This document shows positions 15,976-25,222 of a stretch of DNA of 64,000 nt, piece by piece. The notes under the pieces were generated by a model, which saw only the letters and a program-made list of their open reading frames with translations, was not told the DNA's origin and made no database searches. Source of the stretch: Pontibacter cellulosilyticus (GTDB lineage: Bacteria; Bacteroidota; Bacteroidia; Cytophagales; Hymenobacteraceae); the NCBI RefSeq assembly GCF_014306105.1, contig NZ_JACRVF010000006.1:1-64000 (forward strand), given 5' to 3'. The position numbers were made by a program, and so were the translations under genes. Positions within the stretch are counted from its first letter, which is position 1. Each line of letters begins with the position of its first letter.

Positions 15976-17643
15976 ATGTCTAGAAGTATACTTTGTGCTG
16001 TAAGTATAGCACTACTCTCAGGTTTTGCCGCACAGGCTCAGGACACGTATGTACCCTACAACCGCGACGTTTACCATTGGATAGACCGCTATCAGATACT
16101 TTACGGTGACCAGGTGCCATCGCTGCAGACGGCAGTACACCCTTATGGCCGCCAGGACGTAGCAGACCTGGCTGAGGTAAGTGCCCGCAATGCCCGCACT
16201 GCAGTAGATGCATTTAACACACAGTACTTGCTAAACGACAACTGGAACTATACTAACCAAGAAGACAACAACAGCGACAGGCCAGTTCTAAAATACTTCT
16301 ACCAGAACAAAACCGACCTGTACCACATTGAGAGCAACGACTTTACGCTGCGTGTGAACCCCGTGCTGCACTTGGAATTGGGCCACGACGGGGATGACTT
16401 AACATACGTGAACACACGAGGTGTGCAGATAGAAGGCTCTATAGATGAACGATTTGGATTTTATACTTTCATAGGCGAAAATCAAGCCCGCTTTCCGGGT
16501 TATGTAAATGACCGCATTTTGCGCGACGGAGTGGTACCACACGAGGGCTTCTGGAAAAGATTCAAAGAAAACGGATACGACTTTATTACAGCACGCGGCT
16601 ATTTAAATTATGCCCTGAGCAAGCATGTAGAGATACAACTAGGCCACGACCAACATTTTATAGGTGACGGCTACCGCTCTTTGGCTTACTCCGATTATGC
16701 ACCGCCTGCCTTTTTCCTGAAGCTAAACACCCGCGTTTGGAGGTTACATTATATGAACTTGTTCCAAGAGCTTATTTCAGAATTCGAGAGAGGCGGCGGC
16801 GACAAATTGCTACCAAAGAAATATATGGCGCTACACCGCCTGGGCATCAACATTACTGATAACTTTAATGTAGGAGTATTTGAGCAAGTGGTATTTGCCC
16901 GCGAGAAAGGAAAATTTGAGTTGCAATACCTTAACCCGGTAATTTTTTACAGAGCCATCGAGCAGGCCTTAGGCAGTGAAGACAACGCCATGCTGGGAGC
17001 AGATTTCCGCTGGAATATCTACAATCGCTTTCAGGTGTACGGGCAGTTGCAACTAGATGAATTCGTGCTGAATGAGGTAAAAAGCGGCAATGGCTGGTGG
17101 GCTAACAAACAGGCAGGACAGATCGGCGCTAAATATATCGACGCCTTTGGCCTGAGCAACCTGGACCTGCAGGGCGAGGTAAACCTAATCAGACCTTATA
17201 CTTACCAGCATCGCAGCTCTGTTACGAATTACCAGCACTACCGCCAGCCGTTGGCACACCCTATGGGGGCAAATTTAGCCGAGTTTGTGGGTATTGTTTA
17301 CTACCAGCCTATTCCGCGCCTGATGCTAACAGGGAAAGCTATTGCCACACGTTTTGGACAAGACATTGTTACCTCCTTAGATACGCTTAACTATGGCAGC
17401 AATGTATTGCTGCCATACACTACACGCGTATCTGACTATGGCAACGAAATTGGCCAGGGCATCACAACCAATCAGGTACATCTCGATTTAACAGCTACTT
17501 ATCAGTTGCGCCACAACATGTTCCTGGATATCAAAGGTATAGTTCGCCGTACTGATGCGGAAGTAAATACCCTAGACCGTAATACCACCTTTGCCTCCTT
17601 CGCCTTCCGCTGGAACATACCGCAAAGACTGCACGAGTTTTAA
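15976..17643 (+). CDS. outer-membrane beta-barrel protein, Wzi/RemB-like
   Basis: A 555-residue exported protein with a signal peptide (residues 1-21, cleaved near AQAQD) and an alternating aromatic pattern typical of a large barrel, ending in an aromatic C-terminal strand (FAFRWNIP). Conserved stretches include YHWIDRYQI near the start, LGHDQHFIGDGYRSL and WANKQAGQIGAKYIDA. These resemble the capsule-assembly Wzi / gliding-protein RemB group of Bacteroidota. RemB assists spreading in Flavobacterium, and Wzi anchors capsule; either role is inference. Positions 15984-15993, inside codons 3-6, form the palindrome AAGTATACTT. Monocistronic. Confidence 0.65.
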   Translation: MSRSILCAVSIALLSGFAAQAQDTYVPYNRDVYHWIDRYQILYGDQVPSLQTAVHPYGRQDVADLAEVSARNARTAVDAFNTQYLLNDNWNYTNQEDNNSDRPVLKYFYQNKTDLYHIESNDFTLRVNPVLHLELGHDGDDLTYVNTRGVQIEGSIDERFGFYTFIGENQARFPGYVNDRILRDGVVPHEGFWKRFKENGYDFITARGYLNYALSKHVEIQLGHDQHFIGDGYRSLAYSDYAPPAFFLKLNTRVWRLHYMNLFQELISEFERGGGDKLLPKKYMALHRLGINITDNFNVGVFEQVVFAREKGKFELQYLNPVIFYRAIEQALGSEDNAMLGADFRWNIYNRFQVYGQLQLDEFVLNEVKSGNGWWANKQAGQIGAKYIDAFGLSNLDLQGEVNLIRPYTYQHRSSVTNYQHYRQPLAHPMGANLAEFVGIVYYQPIPRLMLTGKAIATRFGQDIVTSLDTLNYGSNVLLPYTTRVSDYGNEIGQGITTNQVHLDLTATYQLRHNMFLDIKGIVRRTDAEVNTLDRNTTFASFAFRWNIPQRLHEF

Positions 17644-17881
17644 GCTTTAGCCATAATAAGTTCAGACGAAGAGGTAGGGAAGAAATTTTCTACCTCTTTA
17701 CTTTTCTACCTTTCTACCTTTAATTAAGTATCTTTGCGCCGGATTAGGCAAGACTGTCCATTTTTAACTTAAGTATAACTAAATCAGAATATTTACTGCT
17801 GCAGCTGTTGCTGTAGTTATAGTTGCAGGTTAGCCCCGGAGGCAGTGTGCAGAAGACCTAACCCCAACAAGACATACATCC

Positions 17882-19720
17882 ATGAAGACATACCTTCGCA
17901 TACTTCAGTTTGCCAAGCCTTACAGCAGGTTCGTACCGCTTTATACCATTTACACGGTGCTGGGCATCATCTTCGGTATTTTCAACTTTACCCTGATTAT
18001 TCCGCTTTTGAACGTGCTTTTTGCACAGGTTGGCACCGAAGAGGCTGCAACAATGATAACACAACGCCCTGAATTTAGCTTCGACCTGAGCTTCTTTACT
18101 GATTTCTTTAACTACTACTTCGGGCAGGTAATACTGGAGCATGGTCGTGAGGGTGCTTTGCTTTTCGTGTGTGTGGTAGTAATCATCTCTATTTTCCTGG
18201 CTAACCTGTTCCGCTACCTAGCTTTCAGAATTGTGGGTGAGTTGCGGGCACACGTGGTAAAGAAAATGCGCCATGCCGTTTACCAGCGCGTAACAGAGAT
18301 GCACCTGGGTTATTTTTCCAATGAGCGCAAAGGTGACCTGATGACGCGACTCACTGTGGATATCCAGGAAGTGGAAAGCTCTGTGGTGAGTACATTAACC
18401 GTTGTAGTGCGGGAGCCGATCGCTATCATAGCCTTTTTCACAGTGCTGTTTACCATGTCGGTTAAGCTTACTTTGTTTACCCTTATACTTCTGCCCCTGT
18501 CGGGTGGCGTAATTGCCGGCATTTCCAAAAGGCTAAAGCGCAAGGCACAGCAGGGCCAGGACTCGCTTAGCTTTATACTTACCATCATCGACGAGACCCT
18601 GAGTGGCATGCGTGTGATAAAAGCTTTTAATGCTGAGCCATTTATACTTAATAAATTTCATAATCAGAACGACCGATATGCCCGCATCCAGCGCTCTATT
18701 GCTCACAAACGCGATTTAGCATCTCCGTTGTCAGAGTTTCTGGGTGTAACTGTAGTGGCTGGTCTTTTATACTATGGCGGCAATCTGGTGCTTAATCAGC
18801 AGTCAGAGCTATCTCCGGCAGAGTTTATTACATACATCATCCTGTTCTCGCAGGTGCTGGTACCTGCAAAGGCTATGTCGGCCTCGTTCAGCAATATTCA
18901 GCGCGGCCTGGTTTCCGGCGACAGAGTGTTGCAAGTGATCGATACCGACCCTCAGATCAAAAACAAGCCAAACGCCAAAGAACTACCCGAGTTTAAGCAT
19001 CAGATCGAGTTTATTGATGTAAACTTTGGCTACGGCAACAAAACAGTACTAAAGGACATTAACTTCACCATTGAGAAAGGTAAGACAGTGGCATTGGTTG
19101 GTCCATCGGGTGGCGGTAAATCTACACTAGCCGATCTGATACCTCGCTTCTATGATCCAACTGCAGGCGCCATACTTATAGATGGACATGATATCCGCAA
19201 CTATACTATGGAGTCAGTGCGTGATAAGATGGGAGTGGTAACGCAGGAGTCTATACTTTTCAACGACACGATCTTCAGCAACATCGCCTTTAACAAGACC
19301 GATGCCACCATGGAGGAGGTAATCGCTGCTGCCAAAATTGCCAATGCCCACGATTTTATCATGAACACCGAAAACGGCTACGAGACTGTGATCGGCGACA
19401 GAGGCAGTAAACTTTCCGGTGGACAGCGACAGCGCCTAAGTATAGCCCGTGCCATACTTAAAAACCCTCCGATCCTTATACTTGACGAAGCTACCTCTGC
19501 TCTGGACACGGAGTCGGAGAAGCTGGTACAAGAGGCGCTAACAAACTTGATGAAGAACAGAACTTCTATCGTGATCGCGCACAGATTGAGTACTATTCAG
19601 CACGCAGATGAAATCCTGGTGTTGCAGGAAGGCCGCATTATTGAGCGAGGCACACATGAGGAATTGCAGCAACACAGCGGATTGTATGCTAAACTGACAC
19701 AGATGCAGCTCACAGCATAA
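17882..19720 (+). CDS. ABC transporter, fused permease-ATPase (MsbA-type)
   Basis: A 612-residue half-transporter in the inner membrane. Six membrane helices fill residues 1-330, then the nucleotide-binding domain: Walker A GPSGGGKS at 407-414, signature LSGGQRQR at about 511-518, Walker B ILILDEATSALD and a switch His in IAHRLS. The architecture is that of lipid A or multidrug exporters of the MsbA/LmrA group, acting as a homodimer. The long first extracytoplasmic loop (about 45-90) is larger than in E. coli MsbA. A -7-like TATCTTTG lies at 17729-17736, giving a leader of about 145 nt. A heptose-isomerase gene follows 475 nt downstream, which fits a link to LPS but does not prove it. Confidence 0.92.
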   Translation: MKTYLRILQFAKPYSRFVPLYTIYTVLGIIFGIFNFTLIIPLLNVLFAQVGTEEAATMITQRPEFSFDLSFFTDFFNYYFGQVILEHGREGALLFVCVVVIISIFLANLFRYLAFRIVGELRAHVVKKMRHAVYQRVTEMHLGYFSNERKGDLMTRLTVDIQEVESSVVSTLTVVVREPIAIIAFFTVLFTMSVKLTLFTLILLPLSGGVIAGISKRLKRKAQQGQDSLSFILTIIDETLSGMRVIKAFNAEPFILNKFHNQNDRYARIQRSIAHKRDLASPLSEFLGVTVVAGLLYYGGNLVLNQQSELSPAEFITYIILFSQVLVPAKAMSASFSNIQRGLVSGDRVLQVIDTDPQIKNKPNAKELPEFKHQIEFIDVNFGYGNKTVLKDINFTIEKGKTVALVGPSGGGKSTLADLIPRFYDPTAGAILIDGHDIRNYTMESVRDKMGVVTQESILFNDTIFSNIAFNKTDATMEEVIAAAKIANAHDFIMNTENGYETVIGDRGSKLSGGQRQRLSIARAILKNPPILILDEATSALDTESEKLVQEALTNLMKNRTSIVIAHRLSTIQHADEILVLQEGRIIERGTHEELQQHSGLYAKLTQMQLTA

Positions 19721-19850
19721 CGGATAAATAGCATTATTTACAAACCAACAGTGAGCATATCAATGAATTAAGGGCATCGGTTACAAAATAACCATATTTT
19801 ATTTGTAGCTTTAAGAGAACATGTTGTTGTACTAAAAATTCTACTTTAAC

Positions 19851-20198
19851 ATGAGAGCACTTAAAGCCACACTGGGGTTTCTTATACTCGTGTATGTTAT
19901 CTTTACAGCATTGCTGCTTACGGCAATTCTTAACGAGCACACCATCTTCAACATTCGAACCGAAGAGCAGATCTTAACCATGTATAAAGCTTTGGTCGCC
20001 ATCGGAGGTGTGCTGATGCTGGCCAGGCTACTGGTAACAAGGCTATACATTGCAGACATGAAGTATGACCGGCACATGGCGCAGCTAAAGATTAACGAAC
20101 TGAAAGCTGACCTGTACGAGAAACGCCAGGCATTCCGAAGCAACAGTTATAAAGAAAGAGCCTCAGAGCCTGAAGTAGAATATTTAAAACAAGCATGA
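19851..20198 (+). CDS. small two-pass membrane protein, unknown
   Basis: A 115-residue protein with hydrophobic segments at about 4-26 ([20 protein letters not shown]) and 43-63, followed by a charged C-terminal helix likely to form a coiled coil ([20 protein letters not shown]). No family recognised. Its stop overlaps the ATG of the sedoheptulose-phosphate isomerase gene (ATGA at 20195-20198), so the two are translationally coupled. Confidence 0.7.
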   Translation: MRALKATLGFLILVYVIFTALLLTAILNEHTIFNIRTEEQILTMYKALVAIGGVLMLARLLVTRLYIADMKYDRHMAQLKINELKADLYEKRQAFRSNSYKERASEPEVEYLKQA

Positions 20199-20770
20199 CC
20201 GCTAAAACCATATTGGCAGAACTAACGCAGGCACAGGAAGTGCTTAGCGCCTTTTTATCAGACTCTAAAAACATTGCCGCCATTGAACTGGCAGCCGACG
20301 CCATGGCAGCATCGGTGCAGCAGGGCGGCAAAATCTTAAGCTGCGGCAACGGCGGCTCTATGTGCGATGCCATGCATTTTGCCGAAGAACTTACCGGCCG
20401 CTACCGCGAGGACCGCAAAGCCATCCCCGCCATCTCTATCTCAGACGTAAGCCACATGAGCTGTGTGGGCAACGATTATGGATATGAGTATGTATTCTCT
20501 CGTTACTTAGAGGCTTTGGGCAATAGCGGCGATGTGCTGTTAGCCATCAGCACCAGCGGTAACTCCGGCAACGTGCTAAAAGCAGCAGAGGCTGCCAAGG
20601 CTAAAGGCATGAAGGTAGTAGGCTTAACAGGCAAAGACGGTGGCAAACTTGCTCCGCTTTGCGATGTAGAGATACGTGTGCCGCACTTCGGCTTTGCAGA
20701 TCGTGTGCAGGAAATTCACATTAAGGTCATTCACATACTTATACTTTTGCTGGAGCAGAAGTTAACATAG
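20195..20770 (+). CDS. gmhA: D-sedoheptulose 7-phosphate isomerase
   Basis: A 191-residue SIS-domain isomerase that converts sedoheptulose 7-phosphate to glycero-manno-heptose 7-phosphate, the first step toward the ADP-heptose of the LPS core. The sugar-phosphate loop [16 protein letters not shown] (about 50-65), the central [12 protein letters not shown] and the C-terminal metal-region His residues ([12 protein letters not shown]) are all present. It is coupled by a 4-nt overlap to a small membrane protein gene. The MsbA-like exporter upstream also points to the outer membrane. Tandem TATACTT copies encode the C-terminal HILILLL. Confidence 0.9.
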   Translation: MTAKTILAELTQAQEVLSAFLSDSKNIAAIELAADAMAASVQQGGKILSCGNGGSMCDAMHFAEELTGRYREDRKAIPAISISDVSHMSCVGNDYGYEYVFSRYLEALGNSGDVLLAISTSGNSGNVLKAAEAAKAKGMKVVGLTGKDGGKLAPLCDVEIRVPHFGFADRVQEIHIKVIHILILLLEQKLT

Positions 20771-20803
20771 CAGATCATACAAAAGCTATACATCATTAGG
20801 AGA

Positions 20804-20829
20804 AGCCACGGTTAGTACCGTGGCTTTTT
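20804..20829 (+). terminator. terminator of gmhA
   Basis: A perfect 9-bp stem (20804-20812 with 20817-20825) with a TAGT loop and a run of five T, 34 bp past the gmhA stop. Confidence 0.85.
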
Positions 20830-20967
20830 GACTTGTATGATAAAAGCTACTTACCGTTGTTTTCCAAAACTTATACCTATTATGCATTCTTTTATACTTT
20901 TAAAGTATAAACCGGAATTAAATGCAGGCACAGGGTGTTCCGCATCAAATTATATTCCTAATAGAAC

Positions 20968-22506
20968 ATGTTGATCAAAACGTACGGAAGTGCCGTTCAG
21001 GGCGTAAACGCCTATACTATTACCATCGAAGTAAATGTAAGCGCAGGAACAAAGTATACTTTAGTAGGCCTCCCGGACAACGCAGTTAAAGAGGGTGAAC
21101 TCCGCATTGAGTCTGCGCTAAAGCAGTACGGTTATAAAGTGCCGCGCCAGAAGGTAGTGATCAATATGGCTCCCGCTGATATCCGGAAAGAAGGCTCAGC
21201 CTACGATCTGCCCATCGCCATGGGCTTACTGGCAGCTTCCGGGCAAATCAAACCTGACAGAGTCTCGCAATACATGATCATGGGCGAACTGTCGCTGGAT
21301 GGTTCGCTTAGGCCAATAAAAGGAGTGCTGCCTATTGCCATACAAGCCCGCAAAGAGGGCTTTAAAGGCATTATACTTCCGGCACAGAATGCGCAGGAGG
21401 CGGCTATCGTAAATAACCTTGATGTAATTGGTGTTGCCAATATTTTGGAAGCAATTGAGTTTTTAGATGAGCACCGCAACATAGAACCGCTTGTTATCGA
21501 TACCCGTGAGGTATTTCAAAATACCGTGGACCAATATGCTGCTGATTTTGCCGATGTGCAGGGGCAGGAGAACATAAAGCGCGCTCTGGAGATTGCTGCG
21601 GCTGGCGGCCACAATGTGATCATGATCGGCCCTCCGGGTGCAGGTAAAACCATGCTGGCCAAGCGCCTGCCTTCGGTGCTTCCTCCGCTGTCTATGCACG
21701 AGGCGCTGGAAACAACTAAGATACACTCTGTAGCAGGCAAATTAGGCGAAGCTGCCTCTCTGCTAACTACACGCCCTTACCGTTCGCCACACCATACTAT
21801 ATCGGATGTAGCTTTAGTTGGGGGTGGCAGTATCCCTCAACCCGGAGAGATTTCGCTGGCACACAACGGCGTACTTTTTCTCGACGAGCTGCCGGAGTTT
21901 AAGCGCACCGTGCTGGAGGTAATGCGGCAGCCACTAGAGGAGCGTCGTGTAACCATCTCCAGAGCCAAAACCACTCTAGATTTTCCGGCAAACTTCATGC
22001 TGATTGCAAGTATGAACCCGTGCCCCTGTGGCTACTACAACCATCCGGAGAAAGAATGTGTATGCGGCCCCGGTGTAGTACAGCGTTACCTGAACAAAGT
22101 TAGTGGCCCGCTGCTAGACCGCATAGACCTGCACGTAGAAGTTACGCCTGTTACGTTTGATGAAATGACAGCTACCCGCAAGTCAGAAGAGAGCGCTACA
22201 GTACGAGAGCGTGTGGTACAGGCCCGGGAAAGACAGACACACCGTTTCAAGGAGGTTCCGCAGATACATTCTAATGCTATGATGCCCTCGCAAATGGTAA
22301 AAGAAGTTTGCCAGATAAATGATGCCGGTCGCACCTTGCTAAAGACGGCTATGGAACGATTGGGTCTCTCAGCCAGAGCCTACGACCGTATACTTAAAGT
22401 TAGTCGCACCATTGCCGATTTAGCCGACAGCCCTGAAATAAAAATTGAACATTTAGCAGAGGCCATTCAATACAGGAGCCTTGACAGAGAAGGCTGGGCA
22501 GGATAA
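20968..22506 (+). CDS. comM: YifB/ComM family Mg-chelatase-like AAA ATPase
   Basis: A 512-residue protein of the YifB/ComM family: an N-terminal Lon-protease-like ChlI domain (about 20-140), an AAA+ ATPase with Walker A GPPGAGKT at 221-228 and a Walker B FLDELPEF, then a C-terminal Mg-chelatase domain with four cysteines (PCPCGYYNHPEKECVCGP) that bind zinc. In naturally competent bacteria ComM is a hexameric helicase that drives branch migration during integration of taken-up DNA. It is found also in non-competent species, so competence cannot be concluded. Monocistronic, with its own terminator at 22552-22576. Confident family, role inferred. Confidence 0.93.
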   Translation: MLIKTYGSAVQGVNAYTITIEVNVSAGTKYTLVGLPDNAVKEGELRIESALKQYGYKVPRQKVVINMAPADIRKEGSAYDLPIAMGLLAASGQIKPDRVSQYMIMGELSLDGSLRPIKGVLPIAIQARKEGFKGIILPAQNAQEAAIVNNLDVIGVANILEAIEFLDEHRNIEPLVIDTREVFQNTVDQYAADFADVQGQENIKRALEIAAAGGHNVIMIGPPGAGKTMLAKRLPSVLPPLSMHEALETTKIHSVAGKLGEAASLLTTRPYRSPHHTISDVALVGGGSIPQPGEISLAHNGVLFLDELPEFKRTVLEVMRQPLEERRVTISRAKTTLDFPANFMLIASMNPCPCGYYNHPEKECVCGPGVVQRYLNKVSGPLLDRIDLHVEVTPVTFDEMTATRKSEESATVRERVVQARERQTHRFKEVPQIHSNAMMPSQMVKEVCQINDAGRTLLKTAMERLGLSARAYDRILKVSRTIADLADSPEIKIEHLAEAIQYRSLDREGWAG

Positions 22507-22551
22507 AACACTAGTTACCAAACAACTGTTAAATAACTATTTACACATATC

Positions 22552-22576
22552 AAGCGGCCTTTTGAGCCGCTTTTTT
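22552..22576 (+). terminator. terminator of comM
   Basis: A 7-bp stem (22552-22558 with 22566-22572) with a 7-nt loop and a run of six T. Confidence 0.75.
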
Positions 22577-22734
22577 GTTTACTTTACTTATCAAAGCCTC
22601 CGTTCAACGCGCAGAATCGTCAACTATAAAATTGCACTCCATTTCATACCCGCACGTATAGCTTCATGGCTTTGGCCTTTACATTTTTAGTTGTAAAGCA
22701 CCAAAGCCGCTATTTTTAACTAATGTGTTGAATC

Positions 22735-23325
22735 ATGAAAAAGACTATATTATTATTTGTATTTGCTATAGTAACAACATTAACTGCACAAGCACAAATG
22801 CAGGCACCTGGTGTGGGCATCAGGGCTGGTGCAAACTATTCCGGCTTCTCCGGCGATGATGCAGACAATCTGGATAGGATGTTTGGCTTTCATGCAGGCT
22901 TGACCTCACAGTTTTACTTAACCAGCGACAACTTCTTTGCCATACAGCCAGAGCTACTGTTCTCCACAAAGGGAGCTGAGTCTAAAGACGATACTTTCAA
23001 GTATAAAATAAGCTATTTGGATGTGCCCGTGCTGGCACGTATTAATGCCGGTCCGCTATATTTTGAAGGTGGCCCACAAGCCTCTTTCAGAATTGGCGGC
23101 GACATAGAGTCTAATAACGTGAACATTGACGATGACCTTGATCAATTTAAGAGAACCAGCTTTGGCTATGCTGCTGGCATAGGCCTGGCCGCTACTTCAC
23201 TCGGTTTAAGTATAGGTGTACGTTATAATGGCGATATTTCAAAACTAAATGAAAACGATAACGTTTCAGATGCAAGAAACGACGTTTTCATGTTGACCCT
23301 TGCCTACATGTTCTCAGGCAGATAG
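22735..23325 (+). CDS. outer-membrane beta-barrel (PorT-type) protein
   Basis: A 196-residue exported protein: signal peptide 1-20 (ending LTAQAQ), then an eight-strand type barrel with the family motifs GVGIRAGANYSGFSGD, FFAIQPELLFSTKG, YLDVPVLARINAG and GVRYNGDIS. This is the outer-membrane beta-barrel domain family of Bacteroidota, loosely named after PorT. Functions of individual members are mostly unknown. It is the first of three tandem homologues (22.7-25.2 kb), each with its own terminator, and a fourth lies at 51.9 kb. This one is the smallest and most acidic. Confidence 0.88.
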   Translation: MKKTILLFVFAIVTTLTAQAQMQAPGVGIRAGANYSGFSGDDADNLDRMFGFHAGLTSQFYLTSDNFFAIQPELLFSTKGAESKDDTFKYKISYLDVPVLARINAGPLYFEGGPQASFRIGGDIESNNVNIDDDLDQFKRTSFGYAAGIGLAATSLGLSIGVRYNGDISKLNENDNVSDARNDVFMLTLAYMFSGR

Positions 23326-23366
23326 CGATGAACTGTCTTTAGTATAAAATATAAACTATGGAATGG

Positions 23367-23399
23367 AAAAGCCCTGCCCTAGCAGGGCTTTTCTCTTTT
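23367..23399 (+). terminator. terminator of first OM barrel gene
   Basis: A perfect 11-bp stem (23367-23377 with 23382-23392), 4-nt loop, followed by a T-rich tract. Confidence 0.85.
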
Positions 23400-23698
23400 T
23401 GCCAGATAAGATTATATTATCTGTTCCACCCGCTGCCACCCCATTATAGTATCCTCTAAACAGAGCTTTTATATTTAGATTAAAAATATTTATGCTAACT
23501 ATATAGATTTACACTATACTTTTGGCCTACTTGTTGCTATGGGTGTATCTGCATGCGAAGAGGCTTTAGACACTAAAATTCTAGTATTCTAGATTTCAAC
23601 TGTTTACAGCATCAACTAAAAATTTGTACTAAAATTTAAACCTTAAAGTATCTTATTAACCGTATACTGCTCGTTTAACAGAGCGTAACAAACAATTT
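23400..23698. other. AT-rich intergenic region, probable promoter of second OM barrel gene
   Basis: No ORF, RNA or repeat is seen in about 300 bp. It is strongly AT-rich from 23460 on, as expected for a promoter and leader of the following gene, and holds one TATACTT copy at 23516-23522. No clear TTG / TAnnTTTG pair was found. Confidence 0.5.
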
Positions 23699-23704
23699 AT
23701 GATT

Positions 23705-24373
23705 ATGAAGAAGTTATTATTTGTATTCGTTTTTGCACTTTCAGGTATCTCGGTTGCCCAGGCGCAGTCGTTTGGTGTCCGTGGTGGTGCTAATATTTCT
23801 AACTTGTCTGGCGACCTTCGCGACGAGAGCAGATTTGAAAATAAAGTAGGTTTCCATGCAGGTGCCATACTTAACTTCGGTATCGTTGATGACTTTTTCT
23901 CTATCCAGCCAGAGTTACTGTACTCTGTAAAAGGATTTAAGAACAGCGACGAAGTTTATACTACCGTTCTGCTGCAGCAGAGAAGACGAGAAGGCAAAGT
24001 AAATTACAATTACCTTGACCTACCTGTACTGGCCAAAATTAAGGCTGGTCCATTATACTTTGAAGCAGGCCCGCAGGCTAGTTATTTATTGAGCGTAAAC
24101 AACGAAACCAAAACCTACGACGGCAACGGCAACCTGATTACCAGCACCCGCGATGAGAAGAGCAAAGAAGGTATCACTGAGTTTGAGTTAGGCTATGCTG
24201 CTGGTATTGGTTTAGCCTCTAGAAATGGTATCAGCTTTGGTGTGCGTTACAACGGAAGCTTAACTGATTTTGCCAAAGATGCTCCGTCAGATTACTTTGA
24301 TGGAGATCTTGCCAATGCAAGACATTCTACAATTATGGTTACAGTAGGCTTCTTATTACCATCAGCTAAGTAA
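23705..24373 (+). CDS. outer-membrane beta-barrel (PorT-type) protein
   Basis: A 222-residue homologue of the preceding barrel gene. I start it at the second ATG (23705), which begins a normal signal peptide MKKLLFVFVFALSG cut after VAQAQ; the ATG at 23699 adds two residues. Shared motifs are FGVRGGANISNLSGD, FFSIQPELLYSVKG, YLDLPVLAKIKAGPLYFEAG and FGVRYNGSLTDF. It has a longer loop at about 70-90 with several Arg. Likely outer-membrane; no partner can be named. Confidence 0.88.
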   Translation: MKKLLFVFVFALSGISVAQAQSFGVRGGANISNLSGDLRDESRFENKVGFHAGAILNFGIVDDFFSIQPELLYSVKGFKNSDEVYTTVLLQQRRREGKVNYNYLDLPVLAKIKAGPLYFEAGPQASYLLSVNNETKTYDGNGNLITSTRDEKSKEGITEFELGYAAGIGLASRNGISFGVRYNGSLTDFAKDAPSDYFDGDLANARHSTIMVTVGFLLPSAK

Positions 24374-24392
24374 CACAAGTATAACCTAACAC

Positions 24393-24436
24393 AATTGCCG
24401 GCCTTATCAAGTATAAGGCCGGCAATTTTATTTTAA
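24393..24436 (+). terminator. terminator of second OM barrel gene
   Basis: A perfect 15-bp stem (24393-24407 with 24413-24427) with a 5-nt loop and a T-rich tail. The loop side carries AAGTATAA. Confidence 0.85.
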
Positions 24437-24506
24437 CTGGAGATAGCCAACAATTTTATAGCCGGTTTAGTAAAACATAGTGCCGTACCCCATAACCTCT
24501 AGCACT

Positions 24507-25151
24507 ATGAAAAAGACATTACTCCTCCTGTTACTTATACTTTCTGCAATACAACTGGCACAAGCCCAGTATGCACGTTTTGGCGCCAAGGCTGGAGGTG
24601 GCTACACCAGAATGTATGGCGACGATAGTTCATCGGATGTGATCAATTCCTTACCGGGCTTTCATGTGGGACTTATAGGCAGCTATGAGTTTGTATCTAG
24701 CCTGGCACTGCAGGCTGAACTGCTTTATGAGCAAAAAGGCCTCACTTACGACGGCTACCCTATCAGCACCTCCGAGGCCCTGATTGATGACCAACGGCTG
24801 CACTACATTACGTTGCCGGTTTTAGCCAAACTACAGAAGGGCGGTTTTTTTGTGGAGGCTGGGCCCTATGTCGGTTATCTAATTGAAGAGACCACAAAAG
24901 TAAACATTATAGACCAGGCCAGTGTAAACGATCCGAATCCTGTTATACTTGGTGAATATGGTTTTGAAATGAGTGACTTTGAGCGCTGGGACTACGGCTA
25001 CAGAATTGGGTTGGGCATTCAACTGGAAAGTGGCTTTTTTATGAGTGTACACAACACAGGCGGCCTTAGATCATTCTCGAAACAATTAGACCAGAAGAAC
25101 CTCGGGTTTATGCTAAGCGTGGGATACATGCTGGCCCCTCGCCTGCCATAG
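24507..25151 (+). CDS. outer-membrane beta-barrel (PorT-type) protein
   Basis: A 214-residue third homologue in the tandem set. The frame opens at 24480, but the ATG at 24507 starts a clean signal peptide (MKKTLLLLLLILSAIQLAQAQ is residues 1-21), so I use that. Barrel motifs are ARFGAKAGGGYTRMYGD, LALQAELLYEQKG, YITLPVLAKLQKGGFFVEAG and FMLSVGYMLA at the C-terminus. It is more diverged than the other two and has a shorter distance between strands. Function unknown. Confidence 0.87.
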   Translation: MKKTLLLLLLILSAIQLAQAQYARFGAKAGGGYTRMYGDDSSSDVINSLPGFHVGLIGSYEFVSSLALQAELLYEQKGLTYDGYPISTSEALIDDQRLHYITLPVLAKLQKGGFFVEAGPYVGYLIEETTKVNIIDQASVNDPNPVILGEYGFEMSDFERWDYGYRIGLGIQLESGFFMSVHNTGGLRSFSKQLDQKNLGFMLSVGYMLAPRLP

Positions 25152-25153
25152 GC

Positions 25154-25190
25154 AACAAAAAAGCCCGCTTTAACAGCGGGCTTTTTTGTT
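25154..25190. terminator. bidirectional terminator
   Basis: A perfect 16-bp stem (25154-25169 with 25175-25190) with A and T tracts built into its ends, between the convergent barrel gene and the M20 dipeptidase gene. Confidence 0.9.
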
Positions 25191-25222
25191 GTTATACTTA
25201 TACTTGCTATTTCTTCTACTTG

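Noticed and set aside
22735-23325. Naming an OM barrel gene porT
   Set aside because: The motifs are common to a broad barrel family and nothing singles out the true T9SS PorT.
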